Below, in pieces: positions 27,320 through 36,089 of a stretch of 64,000 bases of DNA. The DNA is from Candidatus Zixiibacteriota bacterium. GTDB lineage: Bacteria; Zixibacteria; MSB-5A5; GN15; FEB-12. The DNA is taken from NCBI GenBank assembly GCA_040756055.1, contig JBFLZR010000004.1, positions 186,001 to 250,000 on the forward strand, in the 5' to 3' direction. Numbering within the stretch: the stretch's first letter is position 1; the number at the start of each line of letters is the position of its first letter. Both the position numbers and the translations under genes were made by a program. The notes under the pieces are model-generated. The model saw only the letters and a program-made list of their open reading frames with translations. It searched no databases and had not been told where the DNA came from.

Positions 27320-28477
27320 ATGGGAATCGCAAAGTCTTTCAAAGGTTTTCCAACGTTCAAATTTGAGTTCGCTGCTTGCTTTACCATCCTTGTATTTCTG
27401 GCTTCGGCCAACGTCACAGGACAGTCGATTTACTTCATTCAAGGGCAGCCGGGCTGGGACCAGCCGAACCTGAGACCGTACCCAACTAGTATTCTGGAGC
27501 TCGACGAACCTTCGCGTCAGCTAACGGAAGTCTGGGGGCTTGGCGAGAATGTTAAGGCGTGGGATATCGATGTATATTCAAGTGCGGGACTAGCTGTAAT
27601 CTCTGAGGGTGACTGGTCTCCTATCAGCTTGCACGTGATTCCAGTGGACAGTATCGATAAGACAATTCAATATGATCTGAGCGGCTACGGCAAAGTAAGT
27701 AGGTATCGATATTTGGAGGGTGGCAACGGACATGGTTGGTTCGACCTACAATGCAAGAAAGGGGATGGAGGGTTCCCACCACAATACGAGCACCAACAAA
27801 TACAGGTTGGTGACGAAACATTGCGAAACGAAATCGAGCTAAGGTTGGCAGGTCCCAGGGGGCCATATGGCGGTGGCACCAGAAGCGATGTCATTAGTGT
27901 TAGAATGAAGCAGGATGGAGCTCTGGAGGCAGTTGGAATCGGTTTCGATTTTGACGGTTCTTCTGTGCCACATGATCTAGTGCGGATGAAAGACTCTTTC
28001 GGGTGGAGCCTTGTAGCAAATGAACCATATTACAGAGCACTGATGTCTGTTCCAGAACGACATGGACTGACCGAGCGGGAAGTCCTCATTTTCAATAGGA
28101 ACGCCGACTCCTGGAGTTCAGTGATGATACCGGGCTCCGAGACAACTCTGAGGCCCGTAAACGACTGGCTGATAGGCGTAGTAGCCAACACTGATCCCGA
28201 AACCGACTATGAAATACGCAAAGGTTTTCCCTCAATTCTGGGAGAGGATGTTGTGATGGTGCACCCAACGTCGTTACAACAGTTGACGGTTCACCTCGGG
28301 CCCAAAAGTGAGGTTTTGTGGGTGCAGGAGGACAGCGTTTGGTACCGAGTGGGTAGCGATCTGTACACAGCGCGCGTCACTAACAATGACTTTGTTGATC
28401 GCACTTTGCTGATCAACGACCCCAGGGTACAGTACATCCACTGGGCCTTTCGGGGCAGAATGTCGTACGAAGATTGA
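27320..28477 (+). CDS. secreted protein of unknown function
   Basis: 385 aa. The N-terminus is basic, followed by a hydrophobic stretch (FAACFTILVFLASANVTGQ) that looks like a signal peptide with cleavage after V-T-G. The mature part is beta-rich (many short strands with W-D/E and turn residues), which could be a propeller or sandwich, but no family motif is recognised. The ribosome-binding site is weak (GAGG 12 nt upstream of ATG 27320). Base composition is somewhat more AT-rich than the neighbouring protease genes. It is flanked by repeat-bearing intergenic DNA. No function is proposed. Confidence 0.6.
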   Translation: MGIAKSFKGFPTFKFEFAACFTILVFLASANVTGQSIYFIQGQPGWDQPNLRPYPTSILELDEPSRQLTEVWGLGENVKAWDIDVYSSAGLAVISEGDWSPISLHVIPVDSIDKTIQYDLSGYGKVSRYRYLEGGNGHGWFDLQCKKGDGGFPPQYEHQQIQVGDETLRNEIELRLAGPRGPYGGGTRSDVISVRMKQDGALEAVGIGFDFDGSSVPHDLVRMKDSFGWSLVANEPYYRALMSVPERHGLTEREVLIFNRNADSWSSVMIPGSETTLRPVNDWLIGVVANTDPETDYEIRKGFPSILGEDVVMVHPTSLQQLTVHLGPKSEVLWVQEDSVWYRVGSDLYTARVTNNDFVDRTLLINDPRVQYIHWAFRGRMSYED

Positions 28478-28620
28478 GGGACTCTGATTGTGGCATGAAT
28501 ACGTCGCCACTGGTACTGCGTAGTCTACAGTGAAACAGGATGGAGCGGACACACACATGTTAGGTGAACGCGCCGGGGTCGGTATTTGCGGCAGAGGATT
28601 TACCCCAAAATCTGTCGGGA

Positions 28621-28648
28621 TTGACTTCGGGGGCGGGCAGACTATATT
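28621..28648 (+). promoter_or_regulatory. promoter giving a probably leaderless transcript
   Basis: TTGACT, 16 nt, TATATT, with the ATG of the next gene only 8 nt beyond the -10 box. Confidence 0.5.
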
Positions 28649-28656
28649 GTATTCAT

Positions 28657-29094
28657 ATGGTCAACCTCAGCAAGCCCCTCATTGTGTGCCTGCTGGCGGC
28701 ACTTTGCGTGGGCATGACTCACGCTGCCGAAATAGACTGGCAGGTGGTTTCATCGGGAGCAATATCTTCGCAATCAGCCAGCTATAGTATCAATGCCACT
28801 ATCGGGCAGCCATTTATAGGAAGGGTTGAATCATCGGGCTTTGATATCACAGCCGGGTTCTGGCAGATTCTTCCGACCACCTGTTGCCTCATGCGCGGGG
28901 ATATCGATGACAACGGTTGGGTCGATATTGCCGATATAGTCTATATGGTGGACTATTTTTGGAACGGAGCAATCGAGCCGGGCTGTAGTTTCGAGGTCGA
29001 TGTTGACGGCAGCGGGATCGTTGATCCTCTGGATTTGACCTATCTGGTTAATGCTTACTGGAAAGATGGGCCATCGCCGGCGGCTTGTCCTTAG
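28657..29094 (+). CDS. small secreted dockerin-like protein
   Basis: About 145 aa. Signal peptide MVNLSKPLIVCLLAALCVGM ending T-H-A. A short beta domain follows (WQVVSSGAISSQSASYSIN...IGQPFIG...ITAGFWQI), a type often seen in secreted proteins of this lineage. The C-terminus is a dockerin-like pair (GDIDDNGWVDIADIVYMVDY and VDVDGSGIVDPLDLTYLVNA) ending WKDGPSPAACP. The frame runs open from 28564, but ATG 28657 gives the signal peptide at the N-terminus and sits just past a good promoter. It may be a structural or docking partner of the secreted proteases nearby. Confidence 0.75.
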   Translation: MVNLSKPLIVCLLAALCVGMTHAAEIDWQVVSSGAISSQSASYSINATIGQPFIGRVESSGFDITAGFWQILPTTCCLMRGDIDDNGWVDIADIVYMVDYFWNGAIEPGCSFEVDVDGSGIVDPLDLTYLVNAYWKDGPSPAACP

Positions 29095-29106
29095 GCCTTG
29101 GATTAT

Positions 29107-29150
29107 GTGTCAGGTCACAATTTCCGCAAGCGGAAATCAAGACCTGACAC
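29107..29150. repeat. GTGTCAGGTC inverted repeat, copy 1
   Basis: Perfect 10-bp arms GTGTCAGGTC / GACCTGACAC enclosing a second inverted repeat ATTTCCGC-AA-GCGGAAAT, followed by AACGG. The same arms and flank occur at 38608-38652. Confidence 0.8.
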
Positions 29151-29162
29151 AACGGTGAGATT

Positions 29163-29205
29163 CTGTCAGGTGGGGACGCTCCATCGGCGGGCAGGCACCT
29201 GACAG
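29163..29205. repeat. CTGTCAGGTG inverted repeat
   Basis: Perfect 10-bp arms CTGTCAGGTG / CACCTGACAG. Sequence GTCAGGTGGGGAC is shared with 29302-29339. Confidence 0.75.
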
Positions 29206-29228
29206 CGCGGAAGTCTCCCCTTTACGTT

Positions 29229-29276
29229 GTCGAAACCTCCGCCTGACGACGGAATCTGACGATCAGGGGTTTCGAC
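29229..29276. repeat. GTCGAAACC inverted repeat
   Basis: Perfect 9-bp arms GTCGAAACC / GGTTTCGAC with an inner CCTGA / TCAGG pair. Confidence 0.65.
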
Positions 29277-29301
29277 CTACTTTTGCTTCCCTACTCTTGC
29301 C

Positions 29302-29339
29302 GTCAGGTGGGGACACCCGACAGCACGGCCCAACCTGAC
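29302..29339. repeat. GTCAGGT inverted repeat
   Basis: Arms GTCAGGT / ACCTGAC, fourth consecutive inverted repeat in the gap 29095-29548, which holds no gene. Confidence 0.6.
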
Positions 29340-29386
29340 AGGACAGGAAGCACGGGAAACAAGGGGCAAACCACCTGCAAGAGAGA

Positions 29387-29414
29387 TTGACAAAGAGGAT
29401 TTATTTACTATATT
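29387..29414 (+). promoter_or_regulatory. promoter for the first M6 protease gene
   Basis: TTGACA, 16 nt, TATATT. Leader of about 128 nt to ATG 29549. Confidence 0.5.
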
Positions 29415-29548
29415 TATAGCTGTCTACAAGTTACGACAGTAAGCATTTATCTGGGGCTATTTGTTCGACTATTATTCGTAACCACCTCACTTGTTACGAC
29501 ATACGACGGTATGAGAAGAAACTTTACTCACAATACATCGGAGACAGT

Positions 29549-31282
29549 ATGAGATTTTCCGCGCTTGTAATCGGGGCCATGTGCCTTCTGTTCACGGCTA
29601 ACCTGTTTGCGGCCGAGGTCAATATTGACCGGGTCATTATCCGCGACATGCCACAGGAGAAGATTTTAGAGAGGTTCGGTAAGCTCCCCGGCGAACTGTT
29701 AACCACTGAAGAACTAGTGGCGCTGGCGCCGGAGTCTTTCGACGGGGACACCCTGAAAATGCTGGCGATTCTGATTGAGTGGACAGATCGACTGCACACC
29801 TACAGCCGCGAGACTATGGACAGCCTGCTGTTCTCGCACGACTGCTGGTCGACCGGTTCGGTGGCTGATTATGTCGATGAGGTATCGTATGGTCAGGTGG
29901 CTCTGACCGGTTATGTGACGGACTGGTATAATGCCGGCAAGTATAAACCGACCTGGGGGTCAGATGACTTCATCAACATCCTCACCGTACTCGACCCGGT
30001 GATTGATTTCACGCAGTTCGACGGGAATAACGACGGCGAGGTTGACGCGATCTGTTTTGTCCGTTCGGGTAATGGACAGGAGGATTCGGGCGACCCGGAT
30101 GATATCTGGTCGTATGCCGTGTCGTGGGTCACCGGATGGGGACCATATGACGGGATGCTGGTTACCCACTGGAATACATCGCCGGAAACCAGGCCTTTGC
30201 GGGACCCTGACTTCCCGCTTGAGTTTTCAGGCGTGGACACTCTCAACCGGATCAAGGTCTTTGCCCACGAGCTTTCGCACAATATGGGCATGCCGGATTT
30301 GTATGATTACGATGATAAGCTGGACACCTCGACCTACTCCACCCCCAACGACTACAACGACCACCCCCTCGTGGATTGGTGTCTGATGGGATATGGCGGT
30401 TACGGGCTACTTTCGATGGGTCTGGAAATTCCGACTCATCAGTGCGGCTGGAACAAGATGCAGGCGGGATGGATCGAACCGGTGGTGCTCGATGGTGAGT
30501 ACGAAGACTTGGTGATTTACAATATAGAAACGACCAATTACAACTCGCTTTACAAGATTCCGATTGACGACGCCGAGGGTGAGTATTTCCTCCTGGAGTA
30601 CCGCAATCCGCAATCGACGGCCAAGTTTGACAAGTTTGATTCCGACTTCAGCGCCTATCTGTGGCCGGATTTGACATATGGCTGTGATTCGATTGACCGG
30701 GGGCTTCTGATCACGCACTGCCATGATTCGCTGGTGCCGTTATCGGAGTGGTATCGCTGGAACAACGGTACGCCGGCTTATCCGCACTATTCGGTGGCTG
30801 TCGAGGATGCAGGGTATGATCCGGCTCGCGATTACACCTACAACCCCGAGGGACACACGACTGACAGCGCCCAGTGGTGGTATCCATTCGAGACCCGTCG
30901 CGGAGCCTTGTTCTCCGATGATGTTGCGGGTCAGTCCGAGTTCGGGCCGAACACGGTGCCGAGCAGTGACGGTTATGGCGGACCGAGTAACATATATGTT
31001 CGGGTTGACTCCATTGTCGCCGATCGTATGTATCTGTATGTGAACACCGACTACAGCGGCAGCGGCGGATGTTGTGTACTTCGCGGCGACTTCAACAACG
31101 ATGGTTTTGTTGATCCGCTCGATCTCACCGGCTTCGTGGAATATATGTGGAAGTTGGGTCCGGCGCCATCGTGCCTTGACCAGATTGATATCAACAATGA
31201 CGGTTTTGAAGATCCGCTCGATCTGACTTATCTGGTCAACTACATCTGGAAGGGTGGTCCGGCGCCTGTTGCCTGCCCCTGA
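29549..31282 (+). CDS. secreted M6-family metalloprotease with dockerin-like C-terminus
   Basis: 577 aa with signal peptide (MRFSALVIGAMCLLFTANLFA). The zinc site of M6 (immune-inhibitor-A-like) peptidases is HELSHNMGMPDLYDYDD (His240, Glu241, His244), preceded by the family region VDAICFVRSGNGQED. The C-terminus is a dockerin-like pair (GDFNNDGFVDPLDLTGFVEY and IDINNDGFEDPLDLTYLVNY) ending WKGGPAPVACP. GGAG lies 5 nt before ATG 29549. A close paralogue follows (31561-33285), so the two arose by tandem duplication. Likely an extracellular degradative protease. Confidence 0.9.
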   Translation: MRFSALVIGAMCLLFTANLFAAEVNIDRVIIRDMPQEKILERFGKLPGELLTTEELVALAPESFDGDTLKMLAILIEWTDRLHTYSRETMDSLLFSHDCWSTGSVADYVDEVSYGQVALTGYVTDWYNAGKYKPTWGSDDFINILTVLDPVIDFTQFDGNNDGEVDAICFVRSGNGQEDSGDPDDIWSYAVSWVTGWGPYDGMLVTHWNTSPETRPLRDPDFPLEFSGVDTLNRIKVFAHELSHNMGMPDLYDYDDKLDTSTYSTPNDYNDHPLVDWCLMGYGGYGLLSMGLEIPTHQCGWNKMQAGWIEPVVLDGEYEDLVIYNIETTNYNSLYKIPIDDAEGEYFLLEYRNPQSTAKFDKFDSDFSAYLWPDLTYGCDSIDRGLLITHCHDSLVPLSEWYRWNNGTPAYPHYSVAVEDAGYDPARDYTYNPEGHTTDSAQWWYPFETRRGALFSDDVAGQSEFGPNTVPSSDGYGGPSNIYVRVDSIVADRMYLYVNTDYSGSGGCCVLRGDFNNDGFVDPLDLTGFVEYMWKLGPAPSCLDQIDINNDGFEDPLDLTYLVNYIWKGGPAPVACP

Positions 31283-31308
31283 GCCGGGCTAAATATAAAA
31301 TGATAGAG

Positions 31309-31339
31309 GCCGTCTTCGGTTAAAGACGGCTTCTTCTTT
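31309..31339 (+). terminator. terminator of the first M6 protease gene
   Basis: Perfect 8-bp stem GCCGTCTT / AAGACGGC and a TTCTTCTTT tail. Confidence 0.8.
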
Positions 31340-31396
31340 GTTGCGGGGTAATCTCATTGTAATTGAGTCGGTTGCCGATAATGGACTAAAAAGGCG

Positions 31397-31425
31397 TTGA
31401 CAGAAAGGGCGCGGCAGGGTATCTT
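31397..31425 (+). promoter_or_regulatory. promoter for the second M6 protease gene
   Basis: TTGACA, 17 nt, TATCTT, with TATAAT overlapping further on. The gene therefore has its own promoter behind the upstream terminator. Confidence 0.5.
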
Positions 31426-31560
31426 TATAATAACTTCGAATCAGTACAAGCAGAATGTTCATCCACCCGGCTCCAAGTGAGGGTACCGGTGTATCAACAC
31501 GTACATCGGGGGGCTTGATTTCGAGTTAGATATCGCCGCCTTTGGTCAAACGAGGATTTA

Positions 31561-33285
31561 ATGAGATTGCCGCAGTACATTCTCCTGATCATTTTGCTCG
31601 GTTCTATGGTGGTTTTGGCCCAACCGAATAACCCGGAGCCGGACTACGCGCTTTATTTCGATATGCCCGAGGAGAAGATGATGGCGAGATGGGGCCGGCT
31701 CGCGGGCACGAAGCTGACGGCGGAAGATCTCGAATTGATGGCCGAGTATCAGTTTTTGGGTGACACGTTGAAGCTGTTGGTTATTCCGGTGGAATGGATC
31801 GACCGTCTTTCGACCTGGCCGAGAGAGACGCTCGACAGCATGATATTTTCGCGCGATGTTTACCCGAATGGGTCGCTGGCTGACTATATCTATGAAGTAT
31901 CTTACGGGAAAGTTGTGCTGGACGGGGACGTGATAGACTGGTACAACGCCGGGTATTATGACGTCAAATTTGCCTTTGCGGAGCTGCTCGAAGAGGTGGA
32001 CCCGTTTGTTGATTTCTCCCAGTACGATGGTGACGGCAACCGGAAGGTTGACGCGATTTGTTTCCTTCGCTCGGGCAATGGCGAGGAAGATTCCCAGGAC
32101 CCAAACGACATCTGGTCATATGCCACGGTCAGCGAATGGGGGTTCGGAAGCTTCGATAACGTAAAGGTAGACCATTTTCATACTTGTCCCGAAACGAGAC
32201 CGCTGCGTGACCCACTCGACCCGAGGCAGTTTTCGGGAGAGGATACCTTGAACGGGATTCGAGTTTTTGCCCATGAGTTGGCCCACAACCTGGGCCTGCC
32301 GGATCTTTATGATTATGATGACAAGTTGAAGGAATGGACCTACTATACGCCGAATGACTACAACGACCACCCATTGGTGGACTGGTGTCTTATGGGTTAT
32401 TACGGCTATGGATATCTCTCGCTCGGGTCACGGATTCCATCGCACCCGTGCGGCTGGTCGAAGATGCAGCTCGGCTATATCGAGCCGATAAGCATCGAAG
32501 GTGAAATAAGCGATCTGGTCATATACGATATCGAGACGCATGACGACAGTTCTCTGTACAAGCTGACCATTGATGATTTCGCGCGAGAGTATTTCTTGCT
32601 TGAGTATCGCAATCCTCAATCAACGGGAAGATTCGACAAATTCGACTCCGATTTCAGTGTCTATTTCTGGCCTGACCTGGCGTACGGGGCGGATTCTCTC
32701 GACCGGGGTTTGTTGATAACTCATATTTTCGACTCGTTGACATCGTCGTCGAACTGGTACACCCTCAACAGCTGTACCCCGCGTTACGAGCATTACACGG
32801 TGATGGTTGAGGACGCCGGATACAATCCTGGCTGCAACGTATATTGTAATCCCGAAGGACATGAAACCGACAGCGCCCAGTGGTGGTTTCCTTTCGAGAC
32901 GCGGAAGGGGGCGTTGTTTTCCGATGATGTCGATGGGCAGAGCGAGTTCGGTCCGCAGACTTACCCCAGCAGTGATGGGTACAACGGTTATTCCGGTATT
33001 TATGTCCGGGTGGATTCGATTGTCGGTGATCGCATGTATTTGTACGTGAATACACTGATACCGCTTGTTCATTGCTGCGAAGTTCGCGGCGATATAAATC
33101 ATGACGGTTTGATGGATCCATTGGACGTGACCTTCTTCGTCAACTTCCTGTGGAAATACGGGGAGGCGCCGCCATGCGAAGAGGAGGCCGACGCCAATGG
33201 TGATACGGCGATGGATCCTCTGGATTTGATTTACCTCGTTGACTTTTTCTGGAAAGGCGGCCCGGCGCCTGTTGTCTGCCCGTAA
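31561..33285 (+). CDS. secreted M6-family metalloprotease with dockerin-like C-terminus (paralogue)
   Basis: 574 aa, similar over its length to the protein at 29549. Signal peptide MRLPQYILLIILLGSMVVLA. Zinc motif HELAHNLGLPDLYDYDD (His238, Glu239, His242). Shared landmarks with the paralogue include WSTLxxYTPNDYNDHPLVDWCLMGY-type text and a common GALFSDDV...GQSEFGP segment. The dockerin-like end (GDINHDGLMDPLDVTFFVNF and ADANGDTAMDPLDLIYLVDF) closes with WKGGPAPVVCP. GAGG precedes ATG 31561. It converges on the pilin-like operon 23 nt downstream. Confidence 0.9.
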   Translation: MRLPQYILLIILLGSMVVLAQPNNPEPDYALYFDMPEEKMMARWGRLAGTKLTAEDLELMAEYQFLGDTLKLLVIPVEWIDRLSTWPRETLDSMIFSRDVYPNGSLADYIYEVSYGKVVLDGDVIDWYNAGYYDVKFAFAELLEEVDPFVDFSQYDGDGNRKVDAICFLRSGNGEEDSQDPNDIWSYATVSEWGFGSFDNVKVDHFHTCPETRPLRDPLDPRQFSGEDTLNGIRVFAHELAHNLGLPDLYDYDDKLKEWTYYTPNDYNDHPLVDWCLMGYYGYGYLSLGSRIPSHPCGWSKMQLGYIEPISIEGEISDLVIYDIETHDDSSLYKLTIDDFAREYFLLEYRNPQSTGRFDKFDSDFSVYFWPDLAYGADSLDRGLLITHIFDSLTSSSNWYTLNSCTPRYEHYTVMVEDAGYNPGCNVYCNPEGHETDSAQWWFPFETRKGALFSDDVDGQSEFGPQTYPSSDGYNGYSGIYVRVDSIVGDRMYLYVNTLIPLVHCCEVRGDINHDGLMDPLDVTFFVNFLWKYGEAPPCEEEADANGDTAMDPLDLIYLVDFFWKGGPAPVVCP

Positions 33286-33308
33286 ACTCTACGCCATAGC
33301 GGTCCTTC

Positions 33309-34478
33309 CTACAATTCTTTCCACGCAACCATCAACATCCGTCCCGTAGTGCCGTATGCTTTTTTCGCCAGGGCGCGGTCATAGTGAAAACACGAATGGT
33401 TTCGCATGTTGACACTTCCGGCGACGACCGAGCCATAGATATCAGTATTGTTGTCGATGACTACCTCGGTGCTCGGGCCATAAAACGCGGCCCGCAGTTC
33501 CGTGGATTGTCCGAGTATCAGCGAATTCCCCTGCGAGAAGATGGTCAGATTGGCCGGAGACCCGGAGGCGTTCACGGTGCTACTCTGGCCGACCTCGAGG
33601 TTGCCTGTCAGGAAAATGGTAACATCTTCGCCTGGGGCGATTTCTATTTGGGAGGAGTTGCCCATTCTTATATCGGAAAAGAGATAGACACCGCCGGACA
33701 GTTCCAGGGTAGCGTTTTGAGAGAGTTCCAGTTCGCCGGTCCCGTTGCGGTATGTGTACCCGTTACCGCGAAAGCCGTACGGGGCGGAGTTGTTGGCTTC
33801 GGCCCACTGGTAGTCGGAGGTTGAGACAATATCGAGTTCGTTGCGGGGGACGCCGGTGGCGGTGTCTCCGGTGACCTCGGCAATATTCTCCATCGTTATG
33901 CCGTCATCAACAGCGGATGAGGCTCCCCCGTTTACGAGAGCGGTGTTGGTCAGGCTGAGTGGTCCGTTTGATCCGATATCGGCATCGGCGTTGCGCAGAG
34001 TGCCGGCGTAGGAGCCGGAGTCCGAGCGGTAGGAATCGGTGCAGGTATTATTATCCATAGTCAGGCTGTCCTCAGCGAACATGGCGTACCTGAAGGGATA
34101 GCGGTATTCAGGGACCACGGTTGCTTCGAGATTGGCCGAAGCCTGCTGAATTGCTCCGGTGGCTCTGAGCATAACCGTATCGGCCAAGTCGGGCGAGACG
34201 GTGCTATCCACGACCGCCACGGAATAGACTCCCTGTTCGAAAGTCACGTTAACGAACCCGGTATTCCAGCCGGGGTTATTGTTCAGTTCGACAAAAGCTC
34301 TCTGCAGGCCGGCTTCGGCTGTGTAGAACGCCTGGTCGTGGTGCAGAGCGTTAAACGACAGTTCAATGTCGGTTTGGGCGGTATCGACTGCCATTATTGC
34401 CGCCAGGGTGAGCATGAGCATCACCGCCATGGCAATGAGCAGGGCGCTACCGCGCTCGTCGGCGTCTTTTTCTTTCAA
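33309..34478 (-). CDS. PilX-like pilus assembly protein, copy 3 in operon order
   Basis: About 389 aa. An N-terminal hydrophobic helix RGSALLIAMAVMLMLTLAAI follows a short charged leader, as in PilX-type minor pilins. Then come DIELSFNALHHDQAFYTAEA and AGLQRAFVEL (PilX_N). The rest is a beta-helix-like adhesin part with NNTCTDSYRSDSGSY and a C-terminal AAFYGP...YGSVVAG...HYDRAL block shared with the two paralogues upstream. The frame is open to 34562, but TTG 34478, with AGGAG 7 nt before it, gives the same length as the paralogues (388 and 389 aa). Probably a surface-exposed minor pilin or adhesin. Confidence 0.78.
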   Translation of the reverse strand: MKEKDADERGSALLIAMAVMLMLTLAAIMAVDTAQTDIELSFNALHHDQAFYTAEAGLQRAFVELNNNPGWNTGFVNVTFEQGVYSVAVVDSTVSPDLADTVMLRATGAIQQASANLEATVVPEYRYPFRYAMFAEDSLTMDNNTCTDSYRSDSGSYAGTLRNADADIGSNGPLSLTNTALVNGGASSAVDDGITMENIAEVTGDTATGVPRNELDIVSTSDYQWAEANNSAPYGFRGNGYTYRNGTGELELSQNATLELSGGVYLFSDIRMGNSSQIEIAPGEDVTIFLTGNLEVGQSSTVNASGSPANLTIFSQGNSLILGQSTELRAAFYGPSTEVVIDNNTDIYGSVVAGSVNMRNHSCFHYDRALAKKAYGTTGRMLMVAWKEL

Positions 34479-34563
34479 GATAGAACTCCTTGAACAACAA
34501 TTATCGTTGACACATGCCTGGTGTTGATAAATGTTGTCAAAACCCCCTTTGACAAATAGCATC

Positions 34564-34577
34564 TCAGCGCATGTTAC
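34564..34577 (-). promoter_or_regulatory. conserved 14-bp element upstream of a pilX-like gene
   Basis: GTAACATGCGCTGA on the minus strand, 86 nt upstream of the start at 34478. The identical sequence lies 86 nt upstream of the next paralogue (35945-35958). Both are followed by a diverged AAGGGGGTT tract. Confidence 0.45.
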
Positions 34578-34692
34578 CTTCCTGGCCGTCCGTCAGGCTC
34601 CCGGCTGTTTCCGGCGGCCATATATAACTACCCTGACACCCCCTTGCGCCTCAATAAGAAATATATCGACAGACCCGGAGGACTGCTTAACG

Positions 34693-35859
34693 TTAGAATT
34701 CTCTCCAGGCCACCATTTTCATTTCGCCTGTTTTCTTCCCCCTGACTTCAGAGAGGGCCTTATCATAGTGCACACAGGCGATATTGGTCATATCTACGGT
34801 ATTGGCTACAATCGATCCAAAGACCTCGCAGCTGTTTTCCAGGACCAGTTCGGCATCGGGGCCATAGAACGCCGCGCTTATCTCGGTGTCCTGACCCTGA
34901 GTGTAAATTCCACCGGTGGAGAAGATCAGCAAGCTCGGGGGCGGCTGAGTCGGGTTGACCTGTGCCGCCTCCTCGAGAGTGAGGCTTCCCGTCATATAGA
35001 TGATAACATCGGCTCCGGGGGCGATTTCCAGAACCGCGCTGTTTTCAAGCGTGATGTCTGTAAAATAGTACACACCGCTTTGCAGCGTGACAACTTCGGT
35101 CGCGCCGACGGTCAGAGATGTATCCGCCATATTATAGGTATAATCGCCGGACATACCTGTTGAAGCAGCGCTGACACTGGCGGCCCAGTCCATATCTTCC
35201 TGGGTGATTGGATCGAGATGAAATTCGGGAACATCGTCAGTTGTTGTTCCCCAGACATCGGCGTTAATTCCGACAAAGATGCCACTATCTACCGAAGTGG
35301 AAACATCTCCGCCGACACTGGCGATTTCGTCAAGGGTGATGGTGCCATTGGAGGCGATGTCGCCATCGGTTGAGTCAACGGTGGCGTCGTAGTCGCCCAG
35401 TTCCGAGTCCCATGAGTCGGTGCAGGTGTTGTTTCCGAGATTGATGTTCTGTTCGCTGTAGACGGCCCACTGGAACGGATATTCATAGGTAGGAACGACA
35501 ACTGCCTCAAGGTTGGCGAAGCCTTCATCCTTTTTCGCGGTCGCTCTGATCTTGACTGTGTCCACCAGATCGACATCGGTGAAACTATCGACAATAGCCA
35601 CCCAGTACAGGCCGTTTTCGAAGGAGACGTTGGCGTAGCCGGTGTTCCAGTCGTTGTCATCGTTTAACTGCACGAAAGCCCTTCGGAGCCCGGCTTCAGC
35701 CACATAGAAAGCCTGGTCCGACTGGAGCTGGTTAAAGGACAATTCAATATCTGTTTGAGCGGTATTCACCGCCATAATGGCTGCCATTGTCAGCATGACG
35801 AGCAAACAAAGGGTGATTAACAGCGCGCCGCCTTGTTCGTTTAATCTGAGGTTCCCCAA
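34693..35859 (-). CDS. PilX-like pilus assembly protein, copy 2
   Basis: 388 aa. N-terminus GGALLITLCLLVMLTMAAIM is the prepilin-like hydrophobic helix, followed by DIELSFNQLQSDQAFYVAEA and GLRRAFVQLNDDNDWN. The C-terminal signature AAFYGPDAELVL...FGSIVANTVD...HYDKALSEV is shared with the other copies, as is NNTCTDSWDSELGDY near residue 140. It lies 214 nt downstream of the third-copy start region and 230 nt from the first, with repeated sequence in the gaps. A tandem triplication is the simplest explanation. The function is inferred only from the PilX-like N-terminus and operon context. Confidence 0.78.
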   Translation of the reverse strand: MGNLRLNEQGGALLITLCLLVMLTMAAIMAVNTAQTDIELSFNQLQSDQAFYVAEAGLRRAFVQLNDDNDWNTGYANVSFENGLYWVAIVDSFTDVDLVDTVKIRATAKKDEGFANLEAVVVPTYEYPFQWAVYSEQNINLGNNTCTDSWDSELGDYDATVDSTDGDIASNGTITLDEIASVGGDVSTSVDSGIFVGINADVWGTTTDDVPEFHLDPITQEDMDWAASVSAASTGMSGDYTYNMADTSLTVGATEVVTLQSGVYYFTDITLENSAVLEIAPGADVIIYMTGSLTLEEAAQVNPTQPPPSLLIFSTGGIYTQGQDTEISAAFYGPDAELVLENSCEVFGSIVANTVDMTNIACVHYDKALSEVRGKKTGEMKMVAWREF

Positions 35860-35944
35860 AGTACTTCACTCCACTAAATACAACGTTTACCGCTGTAACA
35901 CGCATGATGCTGTTGGACCAGCCAACCCCCTTGATGCTCAGGAT

Positions 35945-35958
35945 TCAGCGCATGTTAC
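35945..35958 (-). promoter_or_regulatory. conserved 14-bp element upstream of a pilX-like gene
   Basis: Second copy of GTAACATGCGCTGA, 86 nt upstream of the start at 35859, the same distance as in the paralogue. Confidence 0.45.
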
Positions 35959-36089
35959 TGTCTTTGTTATCCTGCCGGTCTTCTTTCGAAGGTTTCGGCG
36001 TGGTGACTCCAAGCGACAACCCCGTCACCACCAGCGTTCTTGTCAAAAATATCCCTCATTATCTATCAAAGCCGCTCAGGGCGATTTAT

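Noticed and set aside
31374-31381. Second GCCGATAA (sigma-28 -10) ahead of the second M6 protease gene
   Set aside because: No TAAA at the required 15-nt spacing; the TTGACA promoter nearby explains the gene better.
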